From NCBI GenBank assembly GCA_036679405.1, contig JAVBVZ010000031.1:1-64000 (forward strand): a stretch of 64,000 nucleotides of DNA, read 5' to 3'. A program made the translations under genes and the position numbers. This document shows, one piece after another, positions 32,029 through 39,930 of the stretch (positions within the stretch are counted from its first letter, which is position 1; each line of letters begins with the position of its first letter). The notes under the pieces were generated by a model. The model was not told the DNA's origin and made no database searches. It saw nothing but the letters and a program-made list of their open reading frames with translations. The DNA is from JAEYKI01 sp036679405. GTDB lineage: Bacteria > Bacillota > Clostridia > Christensenellales > Christensenellaceae.

Positions 32029-32991
32029 TCAGCCGATTTTTACATCAAACCCGCGCGGGGAGGGAAGGGTCAAAGGCAGCATGTCCAGGCTTACAAAAAC
32101 GCTTTTCAGGTTCGGGCACGCCGCGAGAGGAGAAAGGTCCGTGATGTGCGCGCCGCGAAGCGTTACGGATTCAAGGCCGGGCAGGTAGGAGGCAAAGCTT
32201 ATGTCGTAGATGGGTTCGTCTCCGATCTCAAGTTGGGAGATCCCGGTCATTTCCATAAGATCGCCGTAGGTCATTTCGGCGGGGCCGCTCCACCCCAGTT
32301 TTTCATACACCGCTTCTTTTTCTTCCCCGGAGGTGAAAGAAACGGTCAGAACGTCGCCCATCATGGAATCGCCGAGGTCAATGGATTCTTCCTGCGTGGC
32401 GGCGGCCGGTTCGGAAGGCGGCGTATCCTGTTTGATCCATGTGTCGAACCAGCCGCCTGAAAGGCCGTAGAGGGCCACCGCAAAAACAACGGCCAGCGCC
32501 GCGGCCGCTCCCAGCATCAAATTCCATTTATTGAAAGCCTTTTTATGATCGATGGTATAACTGTATCCGGTGACGCCGTCGCCAATCAGATCGCTGCCCA
32601 GCCGTCCGCTTTGGACAAGCGTCCCCGCGGTGTCGTGGCTGAAATGAAGGGCGTCTTTCCCGGCAAATTCGAAGCGCTCTGCGGCTTCGTCCAGCAGGAT
32701 GTGGACGGTTTTTTTGTTTTGCGTTGCCGCGGCTTTTTGTTCGTTCAGGCAGTTTTTTGAATCAAGATAATATTTGGAGACAAAAATCATCACCAGCGCC
32801 GCGTTTTTCAGGTGGGCTGCAATGTTTTCGGGCCATTCGCTGCCCGGCGCGATGCCTTCGTCGTACCAGACGCGGTATTTTTGTCCGTAAAGCGCAAGGA
32901 TGACAGGGAGGATCTTTTCGCTGTCCCTGTGGGCGTAGCTTACAAAAATATAAGGTTCGCTGCCTTCGTATGCCCTTGCGTATTCGCTCAT
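32029..32991 (-). CDS. TIR-domain membrane protein with exported LRR-like tail (third gene of the TIR operon)
   Basis: A 320-residue protein. Residues about 11-125 form a TIR domain: EPYIFVSYAHRDSEKI, RVWYDEGIAPGSEWPENI, ALVMIFVSKYYLDSKNC. Glu55 falls where TIR NADases have their catalytic glutamate. One membrane helix follows (LMLGAAAALAVVFAVALYGL, about 158-177). The exported tail ends in internalin-style leucine-rich units (LESVTLRGAHITDLSPLAACPNLKSV, core DLSPL). This is a receptor-like layout with TIR inside the cell and repeats outside. It begins 9 nt after the previous gene. Confidence 0.83.
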   Translation of the reverse strand: MSEYARAYEGSEPYIFVSYAHRDSEKILPVILALYGQKYRVWYDEGIAPGSEWPENIAAHLKNAALVMIFVSKYYLDSKNCLNEQKAAATQNKKTVHILLDEAAERFEFAGKDALHFSHDTAGTLVQSGRLGSDLIGDGVTGYSYTIDHKKAFNKWNLMLGAAAALAVVFAVALYGLSGGWFDTWIKQDTPPSEPAAATQEESIDLGDSMMGDVLTVSFTSGEEKEAVYEKLGWSGPAEMTYGDLMEMTGISQLEIGDEPIYDISFASYLPGLESVTLRGAHITDLSPLAACPNLKSVFVSLDMLPLTLPSPRGFDVKIG

Positions 32992-33000
32992 GTTTTCCTC

Positions 33001-33891
33001 CTATTCCGTGATGACCACATCAAAGTTGTTTTGCCCGCTGATCCGTGAGAGGGCGGCCAGCATGTCCTGGGAGACCCGGACGGTTTGAAGGGAAGGGTTT
33101 TCAAGCAGGGGCTCTAAGGTGGGGATGCCCGGATTGTGCGATATATCAAGATCCGCGCAGTCAAACGACGCAAAAGGCTCCGCGCTTTCAAGGCCCATGT
33201 CCCGGGCCACCAGCGTCCCGATGCTTTTTCCGTCCAGAAGGCCGGCAACGCTCGCTTTTTCACCGGAAATATCCATGTATTCCGCCTGAGTCAGCTGTTC
33301 GAGTTTCCCGGCTTTGGAACGCATGTATTCGGCCCGGGAAGCCGAAATAAAGACCGCCGATACGGCAAAAACGGCAACGACCGCAACAATGGCCGCGATG
33401 GCCGCCTTTTTTTTGCGGCCCTGCGGCAGGGATTCAAGCGCATCTTCGCCGCGCATATCCTGCACAAACAGGCTGTCCTGCACGGCGGCGGCGCACAGGG
33501 CGTCCGCGTTTGGGTAAAGGGATGCGCGCAGGCCCGGCGCATTGGCCAGCTGAATGTCAAACCCGTGCCTGATGGGATGATCGTCCAAATAAATACAGAA
33601 AATCTTTTTGTTTTTGCTGAGCGCGTAGTTGATGCTGTTGCGAAAAACAAGGCGCTCCTGCGCCCGGCGGGAGATCAGAAAAACGGCAAGCTGCGCGCCG
33701 AAAATGCGCCCGGCCAGCGCTTCGTAATCCGTTTTTTCTTTCGGGTCGTAGTGCCGGTAGCAAATGCGGAACTGCCGGTCTATGAGCGCGTTTACGATCC
33801 CGGCGGCCGCCGGCCCGTCCGTTTTGTCAAAAAGCAGAAAGATATAAGGCTCGCTGCCGTGATAGGATTCATATAAAATACGTTGTTTCAT
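33001..33891 (-). CDS. Diverged TIR-like membrane protein with LRR-like tail (second gene of the TIR operon)
   Basis: A 296-residue paralogue of its neighbours. The start YESYHGSEPYIFLLFDKTDG aligns with YEGSEPYIFVSYAHRD of the 32991 protein, but box 1 (SYAHRD) has changed to LFDKTD. The alignment from QLAVFLIS back 17 residues places Glu57 at the catalytic position. NSINYALSKNKKIFCIYLDD matches the third TIR region of the paralogues. The membrane helix is about residues 163-184 (AAIAAIVAVVAVFAVSAVFI). The tail has a short LRR-like part (ADLDISHNPGIPTLEPLLENP). Its start overlaps the stop of the upstream gene by 4 nt. Confidence 0.75.
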   Translation of the reverse strand: MKQRILYESYHGSEPYIFLLFDKTDGPAAAGIVNALIDRQFRICYRHYDPKEKTDYEALAGRIFGAQLAVFLISRRAQERLVFRNSINYALSKNKKIFCIYLDDHPIRHGFDIQLANAPGLRASLYPNADALCAAAVQDSLFVQDMRGEDALESLPQGRKKKAAIAAIVAVVAVFAVSAVFISASRAEYMRSKAGKLEQLTQAEYMDISGEKASVAGLLDGKSIGTLVARDMGLESAEPFASFDCADLDISHNPGIPTLEPLLENPSLQTVRVSQDMLAALSRISGQNNFDVVITE

Positions 33892-35426
33892 TCGCCGTCC
33901 TCCCGGTAGAAAATTTCAAAATCCGCTCCGGCAAGCTGCGGCTCCGCCGTTTTGCGCATGTTTTCGCTCACGGTCAGCTGCTCCAGCTTCGGAAGGGCGA
34001 GCAGCGGGGTAAAGTCCGTAATGCCCGGGCAGTCCATCAGCTCGACAACCTGCAGGGTGGGGTGGTCTTCAATGCCCGCCAGCGAAGTTAAGTCATAGCT
34101 GCCCGAAAGAAAAAGGATGTCGATATATTTTATGGAAGCAAGCTGGGAAATGGATTGTATGTCGCTGCCTTCAATTTTAAAGTGATGGACTTCTTTGCCT
34201 TCAAGGTAGGGCAGGATGCTTTCAAGGGGGATGGAATTGGCCGAGACCTCAACAAACTTCGGGATGCGTCCAAGCGGAGAAAAATCCCGTATGAGCGACC
34301 CTTTTGCCTCAAAAGAAAACCCTCCCGTATCGTTTATATAGGAAAAATCAATGCCGTTTAAAGGAGAGATGTCCGTAAGGTTGGAATTCCCGGTCCGAAG
34401 GCCCTCCAGGCTCTTAAGGTTTTCTATGCCTTCTATGCTGGAAACATAGGTATGTTCAAAGGAAATGTTTTTAAGGGAGGGGATTTTAAAAAGTGGAGAG
34501 ATGTCCTGTATGTCCGTGCAGACCAGCGTGACGTCTTGTAAATTCTGCAGCGCTTCTATGCCCTCAATGCTTTTGATGGGGTTGCAGTTAAGTGTCAGGT
34601 TTTCCAGCGTTGTGATCGTATATAAGGGAGAAATGTCCGAAACCTGGTTGGCTTCAAAGGCGATGTCGGTGGCGCTTTTCAGCAGATAAAGGTCTGAAAT
34701 ATCGCTGATATCGCCGGTCGGAAGGGTGGTATCCAGGCCGTTTACATAAACTTCGTTTGGAGCGTCTTCATAAAAGGCAAAGTACCATTCGTCAAAACTC
34801 TGGTCGCCCACCACATAAAGAGATTTTCTGTTTGCAAGTTCGCTTAAGCTGATCTCTCCAAAGTTTTGAAGCTGGCTCAAGCTGCCGCTTGTGGCCTTTA
34901 TATACGGCACCACCAAAAGAGGGAGGACCACCGCTAAAAACACGGCGGCGGCCAGTGAGACCGGCGCCAGAACAGAAATGATCCCTCTGCGTTTTGCAAA
35001 TTTTTTCTGCGCGCCGGTGATCTTCATGTCTGAGAAGACCTCCGCGCTCCTTAGTTTTTCAAAAAAAGCGTCTTCGCTTGAAAAAGCGGTTTTGTCAAGG
35101 GACTGCAGGGCGTTTAAAAGAAGCTCTTTGCCGGGGCTCAGTTCGGCCGGCTCCAGATATACGCAAAGGATCTTTTTGTTGTAGCGCGCGGCGTACGCAA
35201 GGCAGCGCCACACCCTTTCGTCCTCTTTTGCCCCGCGTGACATAAACAAAATACAGGAATACGCGGCCTCGATGCGCCTGAGTTCTTTTTTTGAACAGTT
35301 GTCCGCGTACCAGAACAAAACGCCGTCTTCGTTCAGTTTTTCCAAAACAGCCACCGCCCGGGTTTCGTCCTGTCCGGAAAAAACGGCGTAAACAAACGGC
35401 TTTTGATTTTCGGAGTAAAGCTTCAA
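33888..35426 (-). CDS. TIR-like membrane protein with long exported leucine-rich repeats (first gene of the TIR operon)
   Basis: I place the start at TTG 35426: AAGGAGG lies 6 nt upstream, and the resulting N-terminus (KLYSENQKPFVYAVFSGQDE) aligns with both paralogues. The longer frame to 35501 lacks a site and overlaps the promoter. The 512-residue protein has a degenerate TIR-like domain (1-130) in which Lys46 occupies the catalytic-glutamate position, a membrane helix (about 149-175), and an exported region with at least five internalin-like leucine-rich repeats from about residue 240 (ISPLYTITTLENLTLNCNPI, repeated DISPL and IEGIE-L). It could be the ligand-binding member of a three-protein receptor. 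Confidence 0.8.
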   Translation of the reverse strand: MKLYSENQKPFVYAVFSGQDETRAVAVLEKLNEDGVLFWYADNCSKKELRRIEAAYSCILFMSRGAKEDERVWRCLAYAARYNKKILCVYLEPAELSPGKELLLNALQSLDKTAFSSEDAFFEKLRSAEVFSDMKITGAQKKFAKRRGIISVLAPVSLAAAVFLAVVLPLLVVPYIKATSGSLSQLQNFGEISLSELANRKSLYVVGDQSFDEWYFAFYEDAPNEVYVNGLDTTLPTGDISDISDLYLLKSATDIAFEANQVSDISPLYTITTLENLTLNCNPIKSIEGIEALQNLQDVTLVCTDIQDISPLFKIPSLKNISFEHTYVSSIEGIENLKSLEGLRTGNSNLTDISPLNGIDFSYINDTGGFSFEAKGSLIRDFSPLGRIPKFVEVSANSIPLESILPYLEGKEVHHFKIEGSDIQSISQLASIKYIDILFLSGSYDLTSLAGIEDHPTLQVVELMDCPGITDFTPLLALPKLEQLTVSENMRKTAEPQLAGADFEIFYREDGE

Positions 35427-35505
35427 AGGCGGCCTCCTTAAAGTCTGCTTGGAATGAAAATAAAAAAAGGCTAAATAAAACAGTGCTGTAAATAATTCCA
35501 ATTTT

Positions 35506-35533
35506 ATTATAGATCATGGGTAAAAAATTTCAA
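35506..35533 (-). promoter_or_regulatory. Promoter of the TIR-LRR operon
   Basis: On the minus strand, -35 TTGAAA (35528-35533) and -10 TATAAT (35506-35511) are 16 bp apart, about 80 nt before the TTG start. It suggests that the operon is expressed independently of the hydrogenase genes upstream. Confidence 0.7.
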
Positions 35534-35585
35534 TAGCCGTCCGGCTGAAAAACCGTTCATTTTTTTTATGCGGGAGGCGGCGCGT

Positions 35586-37091
35586 TTATTTCAGCATGCG
35601 GACCGCGTCGCCAATACTTTTTTCAAGCGCCTGCCGGCCGTAGCGGTCCACCTCCCGTTTGTTTTTGGGCCCGTGGGTCAGGCAGCCCGCCCCGCCGATG
35701 CATCCCCCCGGGCAGGCCATGCCTTCAATAAAATTTGCGTCCAAAGCCTGGCGGGAGGCTTTTATAAGGGAATCCCGGCAGCCTTGAAGGCTGTCCGGGG
35801 AAATGGGCTTATAGGCAAAAGAATTAAGGCTATGCTCCAAAAGGCCCTGGCCCACTGCGTCGGCCAGCCCGCCGCTGCGGGCAAAGATCCTGCCGTAATA
35901 AGAAGCATTGTCCAGCGCTTCTTCTTTCAGCACGGGCAGGTCTATGCCGCGGCTGTCCAGCAGCGCCTGCAGTTCTTCAAAGGTCAAAACCGCGTCCACA
36001 AGGGGGAGGACCTCTTTTTTTTGCCGTTCCATTTTTTTTGCAGTGCACGGTCCTATAAAAACCACTTTTGCGCCGGGGTCCGTTTTTTTGATGTACCCGG
36101 CAATCGCAGCCATGGGGGAGGGGCTTTTTGAAAGGCTGCCCGCATACGCGGGGAATTCTTTTTCTACGTACGACACAAAAGCGGGACAGCAGGAACTCAT
36201 TAAAAACCCCCGCTCCGCCAGTTCTTTTGATTCTGCAAAAGCGACCATGTCCGCGCCCAGGGCCGCCTCCACCACATGGAAAAAACCGAGCGCCTTTATG
36301 CCGCTTACTACCTGGCCGAGATTTGCATAGGAAAACTGGCCGGAAAGGGAGGAGGCCACCACCGCGTACAGCTTGTATGCACGGTTGCTTTCGCTTTTTT
36401 TGATCAGGCGGATCACGTCTAAAATAAAAGATTTGTCCATAATGGCCCCAAACGGGCACTGGTAGACGCACGCCCCGCAGGCGGTGCACTTTTCGTTGTC
36501 GATGCGGGCGGTCTTTTCGCCGCTCATGCTGACCGCCCCGGCCTGGCAGGCGTTTTCACAGGGGCGCTTATTGTCCGCGATCGCGCTGTAGGGGCATACT
36601 TTGGCGCACGCTCCGCATTCTATGCATTTTGATTTGTCTATCCGTGCTTTCTGCCGGTGGTCGAAGGCGATGGCGTCCCGCGGGCATACGCTTTCGCAGC
36701 GGTGGGCAATACACCCCCGGCAGGCGCCCGTGACTTCATAGCCGCCGACGGGGCATTCGTCACAGGCAATGCCGATCACTTCGATCACATTGGGGTTGTC
36801 CGGGTCGCCGCCCATGGCCAGCTTTACCCGCTGCGCCAGTATGGCCCGTTCTTTATATACGCAGCAGCGCATGGTGGCTTCTTTGCCGGGCGCAAGTATT
36901 TGTGGGATATCCGAAACCGTGCGGAGCAGCCGCCCGTCAAAATAACGCTGCGCCACTTCCCGCAGTACCTTGTATTTTAAATGCTGCACTTCCGTGTCAA
37001 ATTTCCTTGGGGTATCTTTTTTCTGCAAAACCGTTCGCCTTCTTTTTTGATTTTCCGTTTCTGATGCCGCAGCGCTCAGCGCGTCTGACAT
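35586..37091 (-). CDS. [FeFe] hydrogenase, group-B-like
   Basis: A ~500-residue iron-only hydrogenase. The H-cluster ligand motifs are SSCCPAF, GPCTAKKME and EGMACPGGCIGGAG. Upstream of them are clusters of cysteines for several 4Fe-4S centres: CDECPVGGYEVTGACRGC, CIECGACAKVCP and CTACGACVYQCP. The wording MACPGGC and the extra N-terminal cysteine region fit group B enzymes of Clostridia, whose role is thought to be ferredoxin-linked H2 turnover. ATG 37091 has no ribosome binding site; the first ~35 residues are not conserved-looking, so a later start is possible. The gene overlaps the ferredoxin gene by 16 nt, implying coupled translation. Confidence 0.88.
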   Translation of the reverse strand: MSDALSAAASETENQKRRRTVLQKKDTPRKFDTEVQHLKYKVLREVAQRYFDGRLLRTVSDIPQILAPGKEATMRCCVYKERAILAQRVKLAMGGDPDNPNVIEVIGIACDECPVGGYEVTGACRGCIAHRCESVCPRDAIAFDHRQKARIDKSKCIECGACAKVCPYSAIADNKRPCENACQAGAVSMSGEKTARIDNEKCTACGACVYQCPFGAIMDKSFILDVIRLIKKSESNRAYKLYAVVASSLSGQFSYANLGQVVSGIKALGFFHVVEAALGADMVAFAESKELAERGFLMSSCCPAFVSYVEKEFPAYAGSLSKSPSPMAAIAGYIKKTDPGAKVVFIGPCTAKKMERQKKEVLPLVDAVLTFEELQALLDSRGIDLPVLKEEALDNASYYGRIFARSGGLADAVGQGLLEHSLNSFAYKPISPDSLQGCRDSLIKASRQALDANFIEGMACPGGCIGGAGCLTHGPKNKREVDRYGRQALEKSIGDAVRMLK

Positions 37092-37324
37092 TTTTTTAGG
37101 ATATTGTTTTTAAAAAATTCTTCCGTGTTTTCGGGGCGCAGGGAAAAAAGTTCGTCGCCAATCTTTACGCAAACGCCCCTCTGGCAGTTTTCCATGCAAA
37201 ATGCGCCGGTCAGCTCCACGATGCCTGAAAGGCCGTACCGGCCGACCAAACCGCTGAGCTGCTCAATGACCTGGCGGGAACCTTTCAGATGGCAGGAACT
37301 CCCGATGCATACCGTAACTTTCAC
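37076..37324 (-). CDS. Thioredoxin-like 2Fe-2S ferredoxin (NuoE/HydC type)
   Basis: An 82-residue protein. GTG 37324 is the start, with AAAGGAG 7 nt upstream. Four cysteines in the thioredoxin-like ferredoxin spacing are visible: VCIGSSCHLKGS (two Cys, four residues apart) and GAFCMENCQRGVCV. Such proteins carry one 2Fe-2S cluster and pass electrons to hydrogenase or from NADH modules. It is cotranscribed with the hydrogenase and overlaps it. The 28-bp inverted repeat at 37410 lies about 86 bp before its start. Confidence 0.85.
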   Translation of the reverse strand: MKVTVCIGSSCHLKGSRQVIEQLSGLVGRYGLSGIVELTGAFCMENCQRGVCVKIGDELFSLRPENTEEFFKNNILKKCQTR

Positions 37325-37409
37325 TTCAAAACTCCTTTCTTGTCCGCAGCGGCCCTTTATTTGTGAAAATATTATCATTATATCCGGCAGGCGGGAAGAT
37401 ACCAAAACG

Positions 37410-37437
37410 GCATATCGATATATATTTATCGATATGC
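37410..37437. promoter_or_regulatory. 28-bp inverted repeat, copy 2, before the hydrogenase operon
   Basis: GCATATCGAT, 8-nt spacer ATATATTT, ATCGATATGC. Arms and spacing are identical to the copy at 26341. Here it lies between divergent genes and is not followed by a T run in either direction, so a terminator role is unlikely; a regulator site is more likely. Confidence 0.65.
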
Positions 37438-37474
37438 CGGGCCGCAGGACTTTTGGATATAAAGCAAAGCCACC

Positions 37475-37505
37475 GCACCCCAAAGACAATCATTCTTTGG
37501 GGTGC
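37475..37505. promoter_or_regulatory. Strong inverted repeat in the divergent hydrogenase/glycosidase control region
   Basis: GCACCCCAAAGA pairs perfectly with TCTTTGGGGTGC around 7 nt; a third half-like element (ACACCCCAAT) follows at about 37528. It lies upstream of both flanking genes, so it is not the terminator of either. It could be an operator for the glycosidase gene or the terminator of an unseen small transcript. Confidence 0.5.
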
Positions 37506-37552
37506 GATTTTATGATTTAAAAAAATCACACCCCAATCTACAGTATTTGGAA

Positions 37553-37581
37553 TTTAAAGCGCCCCGCACCGCCGGTATAAT
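37553..37581 (+). promoter_or_regulatory. Promoter of the GH3 glycosidase gene
   Basis: -35 TTTAAA (37553-37558) and -10 TATAAT (37576-37581), 17 bp apart, 39 bp before the start codon. Confidence 0.6.
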
Positions 37582-37620
37582 GGTTTACAGCAGAATAAAA
37601 AGTGTGAGGTGCTTTGGTAA

Positions 37621-39825
37621 ATGGCATACATGAAAGAAACATATTTAAGCAGCTTTGAGCAGTCGCTTGAGCTGACGGAAGAACAGAAAAAAGAACTTGA
37701 GCGGCGGATAGCGAAGGAAGAAGCGGCGTTCCCTACGGTGCATCTTGAAAGCGAATGGGGCAGGTTTGAAGGCCTGAAAGATTTAAGCGCACAGCAAACG
37801 GAGGCGCTGGTGGAAGAAATTCTCTCCTCCATGACGCTGGAGCGGAAGATAAACCAGATGAGCGGAGACGAAATGCTGGACTCCCTGGCGCTCACCATTA
37901 CCAGGGAATACAATAAAACGCCTTATTATGCGGGCGAAGACAGAGAGCTTGATATCCCCGCCGTCAAATTTTCAGACGGTCCCACCGGCGTGGTGATGTA
38001 TCATTCCACCGCTTTTCCCGTGCCGGTCGCGCGGGCGGCCTCTTTTGACAAGCAGCTGGAATACGAGATCGGCGACGCCATCGGAACGGAGATCCGCGCG
38101 CAGGGCGGCAACTATTACGGCGGCGTTTGCATCAACCTGGTGCGCCATCCGGCGTGGGGGCGCGCGCAGGAATCCTTTGGGGAGGACCCGGCGGTGCTGG
38201 GATATATGGGAGAAGCGCTGATGCAGGGCGTCCAGAACCATGTGATGGCCTGCATCAAGCATTACGCGGCCAACAGTATTGAGAATACCCGCTTTGTGGT
38301 GGATGTGGATATGGATGAGAGAACCTTAAGGGAAATTTATCTCCCGCATTTCAAAAAATGCGTACAGGCGGGCGCGGCGTCGGTCATGAGCGCGTACAAT
38401 TACTTCAGGGGCGAGCCCTGCGGCCACAGCAAATACCTGCAAACGGACATCCTGAAAAAAGAATGGGGGTTTGACGGCTTTGTACTGTCCGATTTTATAT
38501 TCTGTGTCCGCGATACGGTTACGTCCGCAAACAGCGGGATGGATATTGAAATGCCCACCACCATCCACTGGGGCCAAAAACTGCTCGCCGCTGTCCACAG
38601 CGGAAAGGTCTCCGGAGAGGCGGTAGACGATTCCGTGCGCCGCATCCTGCGCCAGAAGATCCGTTTTGCGCAGAAAGGCAATGAGGAAGATTATACGCAG
38701 GACAAAGTGGCCTGCAAAAAGCATACAGAGCTTGCGCGGCGCGCTGCCGCGGAGTCTTTTGTTTTGCTTAAAAACGACGGCGTCCTGCCTCTTGCGGACC
38801 GGGCGGGCGTAAAAATACTGGTGGCGGGCAGGCTGGCCGCAGAAGTGAATATCGGGGACGGAAAAGGCTCAAGCGCCGTGCGCCCGCCGTATGTTGTGAC
38901 GCCGATAGAAGGCATATACAAACGGGCAAAAAACGCTTCGGTCATCTATGACGACGGGGGGGACCTTGCGCGTACCCGGCGACTGGCCGCAGAAGCGGAC
39001 TGCGTTGTGCTCGCCGTAGGCCTTACCTGTGCGGATGAAGGGGAATATATGGAAGTCTTCAGCGGTGGCGCGGACGGCATTGTGGGCGGAGACCGGAGCA
39101 ACCTTGCCCTGCATGCGGACGACATTGCGCTCATCCATATCTGCACGCAGGCGAACAAAGCGACAACCGTGTGCGTAATGGGCGGCAGTTCGGTCATCAT
39201 GGACCCGTGGTGCGCTGACGCCGCCGCTATCATGATGATCTGGTATCCCGGCATGGAAGGCGGAAACGCGCTGGCCGAAGTGCTGTTCGGCGATATGGGG
39301 CCAAGCGGCAAACTGCCCGTTTCCATCCCGAAAAGCGCAGAGCAGCTGCCGCCTTTTGAAATGAATGCAAAAAAAGCGCGCTACGATTATTACCACGGCT
39401 ATTTCCTGGCGGATAAAAACGGGGAAGAAATGCGCTATCCCTTCGGGTTCGGGCTTAGCTACACCACTTTTTCCATCAGCAACCTGCGCATCAGCTCCAG
39501 GTATGCTTCTAAAGAAGATTCAATCAATGTGCTGGCGGACGTGGCCAATACGGGCAGCCGGGAAGGCACGCAGGTGGTGCAGCTTTACAGCGGGTACGTC
39601 AATCCTTCGGCAGAGCGGCACGTAAAGGACCTCCGGGGGTTTGAGCGGGTCTCGCTGCTGCCGGGTGAAACCAAGACCGTCAAATTCGCCCTGGATATCT
39701 CCGATCTTGCCTACTATGATCCTGCACAGAAAAAATGGCGGGTGGACAAGATCAAGTATAAAATCATTATTTCAACTTCCTCCAATGATGAAAATGCCTT
39801 GGAAGATTTTTTGGAAGTCTATTGA
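37621..39825 (+). CDS. Glycoside hydrolase family 3 (beta-glucosidase-like)
   Basis: A 734-residue cytoplasmic enzyme (no signal peptide) that removes terminal sugars from oligosaccharides. The N-terminal GH3 barrel shows KFSDGPTGVV, HPAWGRAQESFGEDP, MACIKHYAANSIE, and the nucleophile region FDGFVLSDFIF (Asp, where most family members have SDW). The C-terminal alpha/beta domain has SFVLLKNDGVLPL and IWYPGMEGGNALAEVLFGD, and the end is a fibronectin III-like domain (NTGSREGTQVVQLY). A transporter gene follows, so the substrate is probably imported by it. Part of this gene is repeated, rearranged, at 41195. Confidence 0.92.
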   Translation: MAYMKETYLSSFEQSLELTEEQKKELERRIAKEEAAFPTVHLESEWGRFEGLKDLSAQQTEALVEEILSSMTLERKINQMSGDEMLDSLALTITREYNKTPYYAGEDRELDIPAVKFSDGPTGVVMYHSTAFPVPVARAASFDKQLEYEIGDAIGTEIRAQGGNYYGGVCINLVRHPAWGRAQESFGEDPAVLGYMGEALMQGVQNHVMACIKHYAANSIENTRFVVDVDMDERTLREIYLPHFKKCVQAGAASVMSAYNYFRGEPCGHSKYLQTDILKKEWGFDGFVLSDFIFCVRDTVTSANSGMDIEMPTTIHWGQKLLAAVHSGKVSGEAVDDSVRRILRQKIRFAQKGNEEDYTQDKVACKKHTELARRAAAESFVLLKNDGVLPLADRAGVKILVAGRLAAEVNIGDGKGSSAVRPPYVVTPIEGIYKRAKNASVIYDDGGDLARTRRLAAEADCVVLAVGLTCADEGEYMEVFSGGADGIVGGDRSNLALHADDIALIHICTQANKATTVCVMGGSSVIMDPWCADAAAIMMIWYPGMEGGNALAEVLFGDMGPSGKLPVSIPKSAEQLPPFEMNAKKARYDYYHGYFLADKNGEEMRYPFGFGLSYTTFSISNLRISSRYASKEDSINVLADVANTGSREGTQVVQLYSGYVNPSAERHVKDLRGFERVSLLPGETKTVKFALDISDLAYYDPAQKKWRVDKIKYKIIISTSSNDENALEDFLEVY

Positions 39826-39850
39826 GCGGAAGAAGCTGGGAGACAGCCTG

Positions 39851-39887
39851 AAAGCCGGAGCATATCCAAAGATGTGCTCCGGCTTTA
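39851..39887 (+). terminator. Hairpin after the GH3 gene
   Basis: AAAGCCGGAGCA pairs with TGCTCCGGCTTT; only TTTA follows, so it may stop only part of the transcripts and let the transporter gene be read. Confidence 0.55.
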
Positions 39888-39930
39888 TGCCGGGGTCTCC
39901 CAAAATTTAAAGATCAAGGGAGGCAAATGA

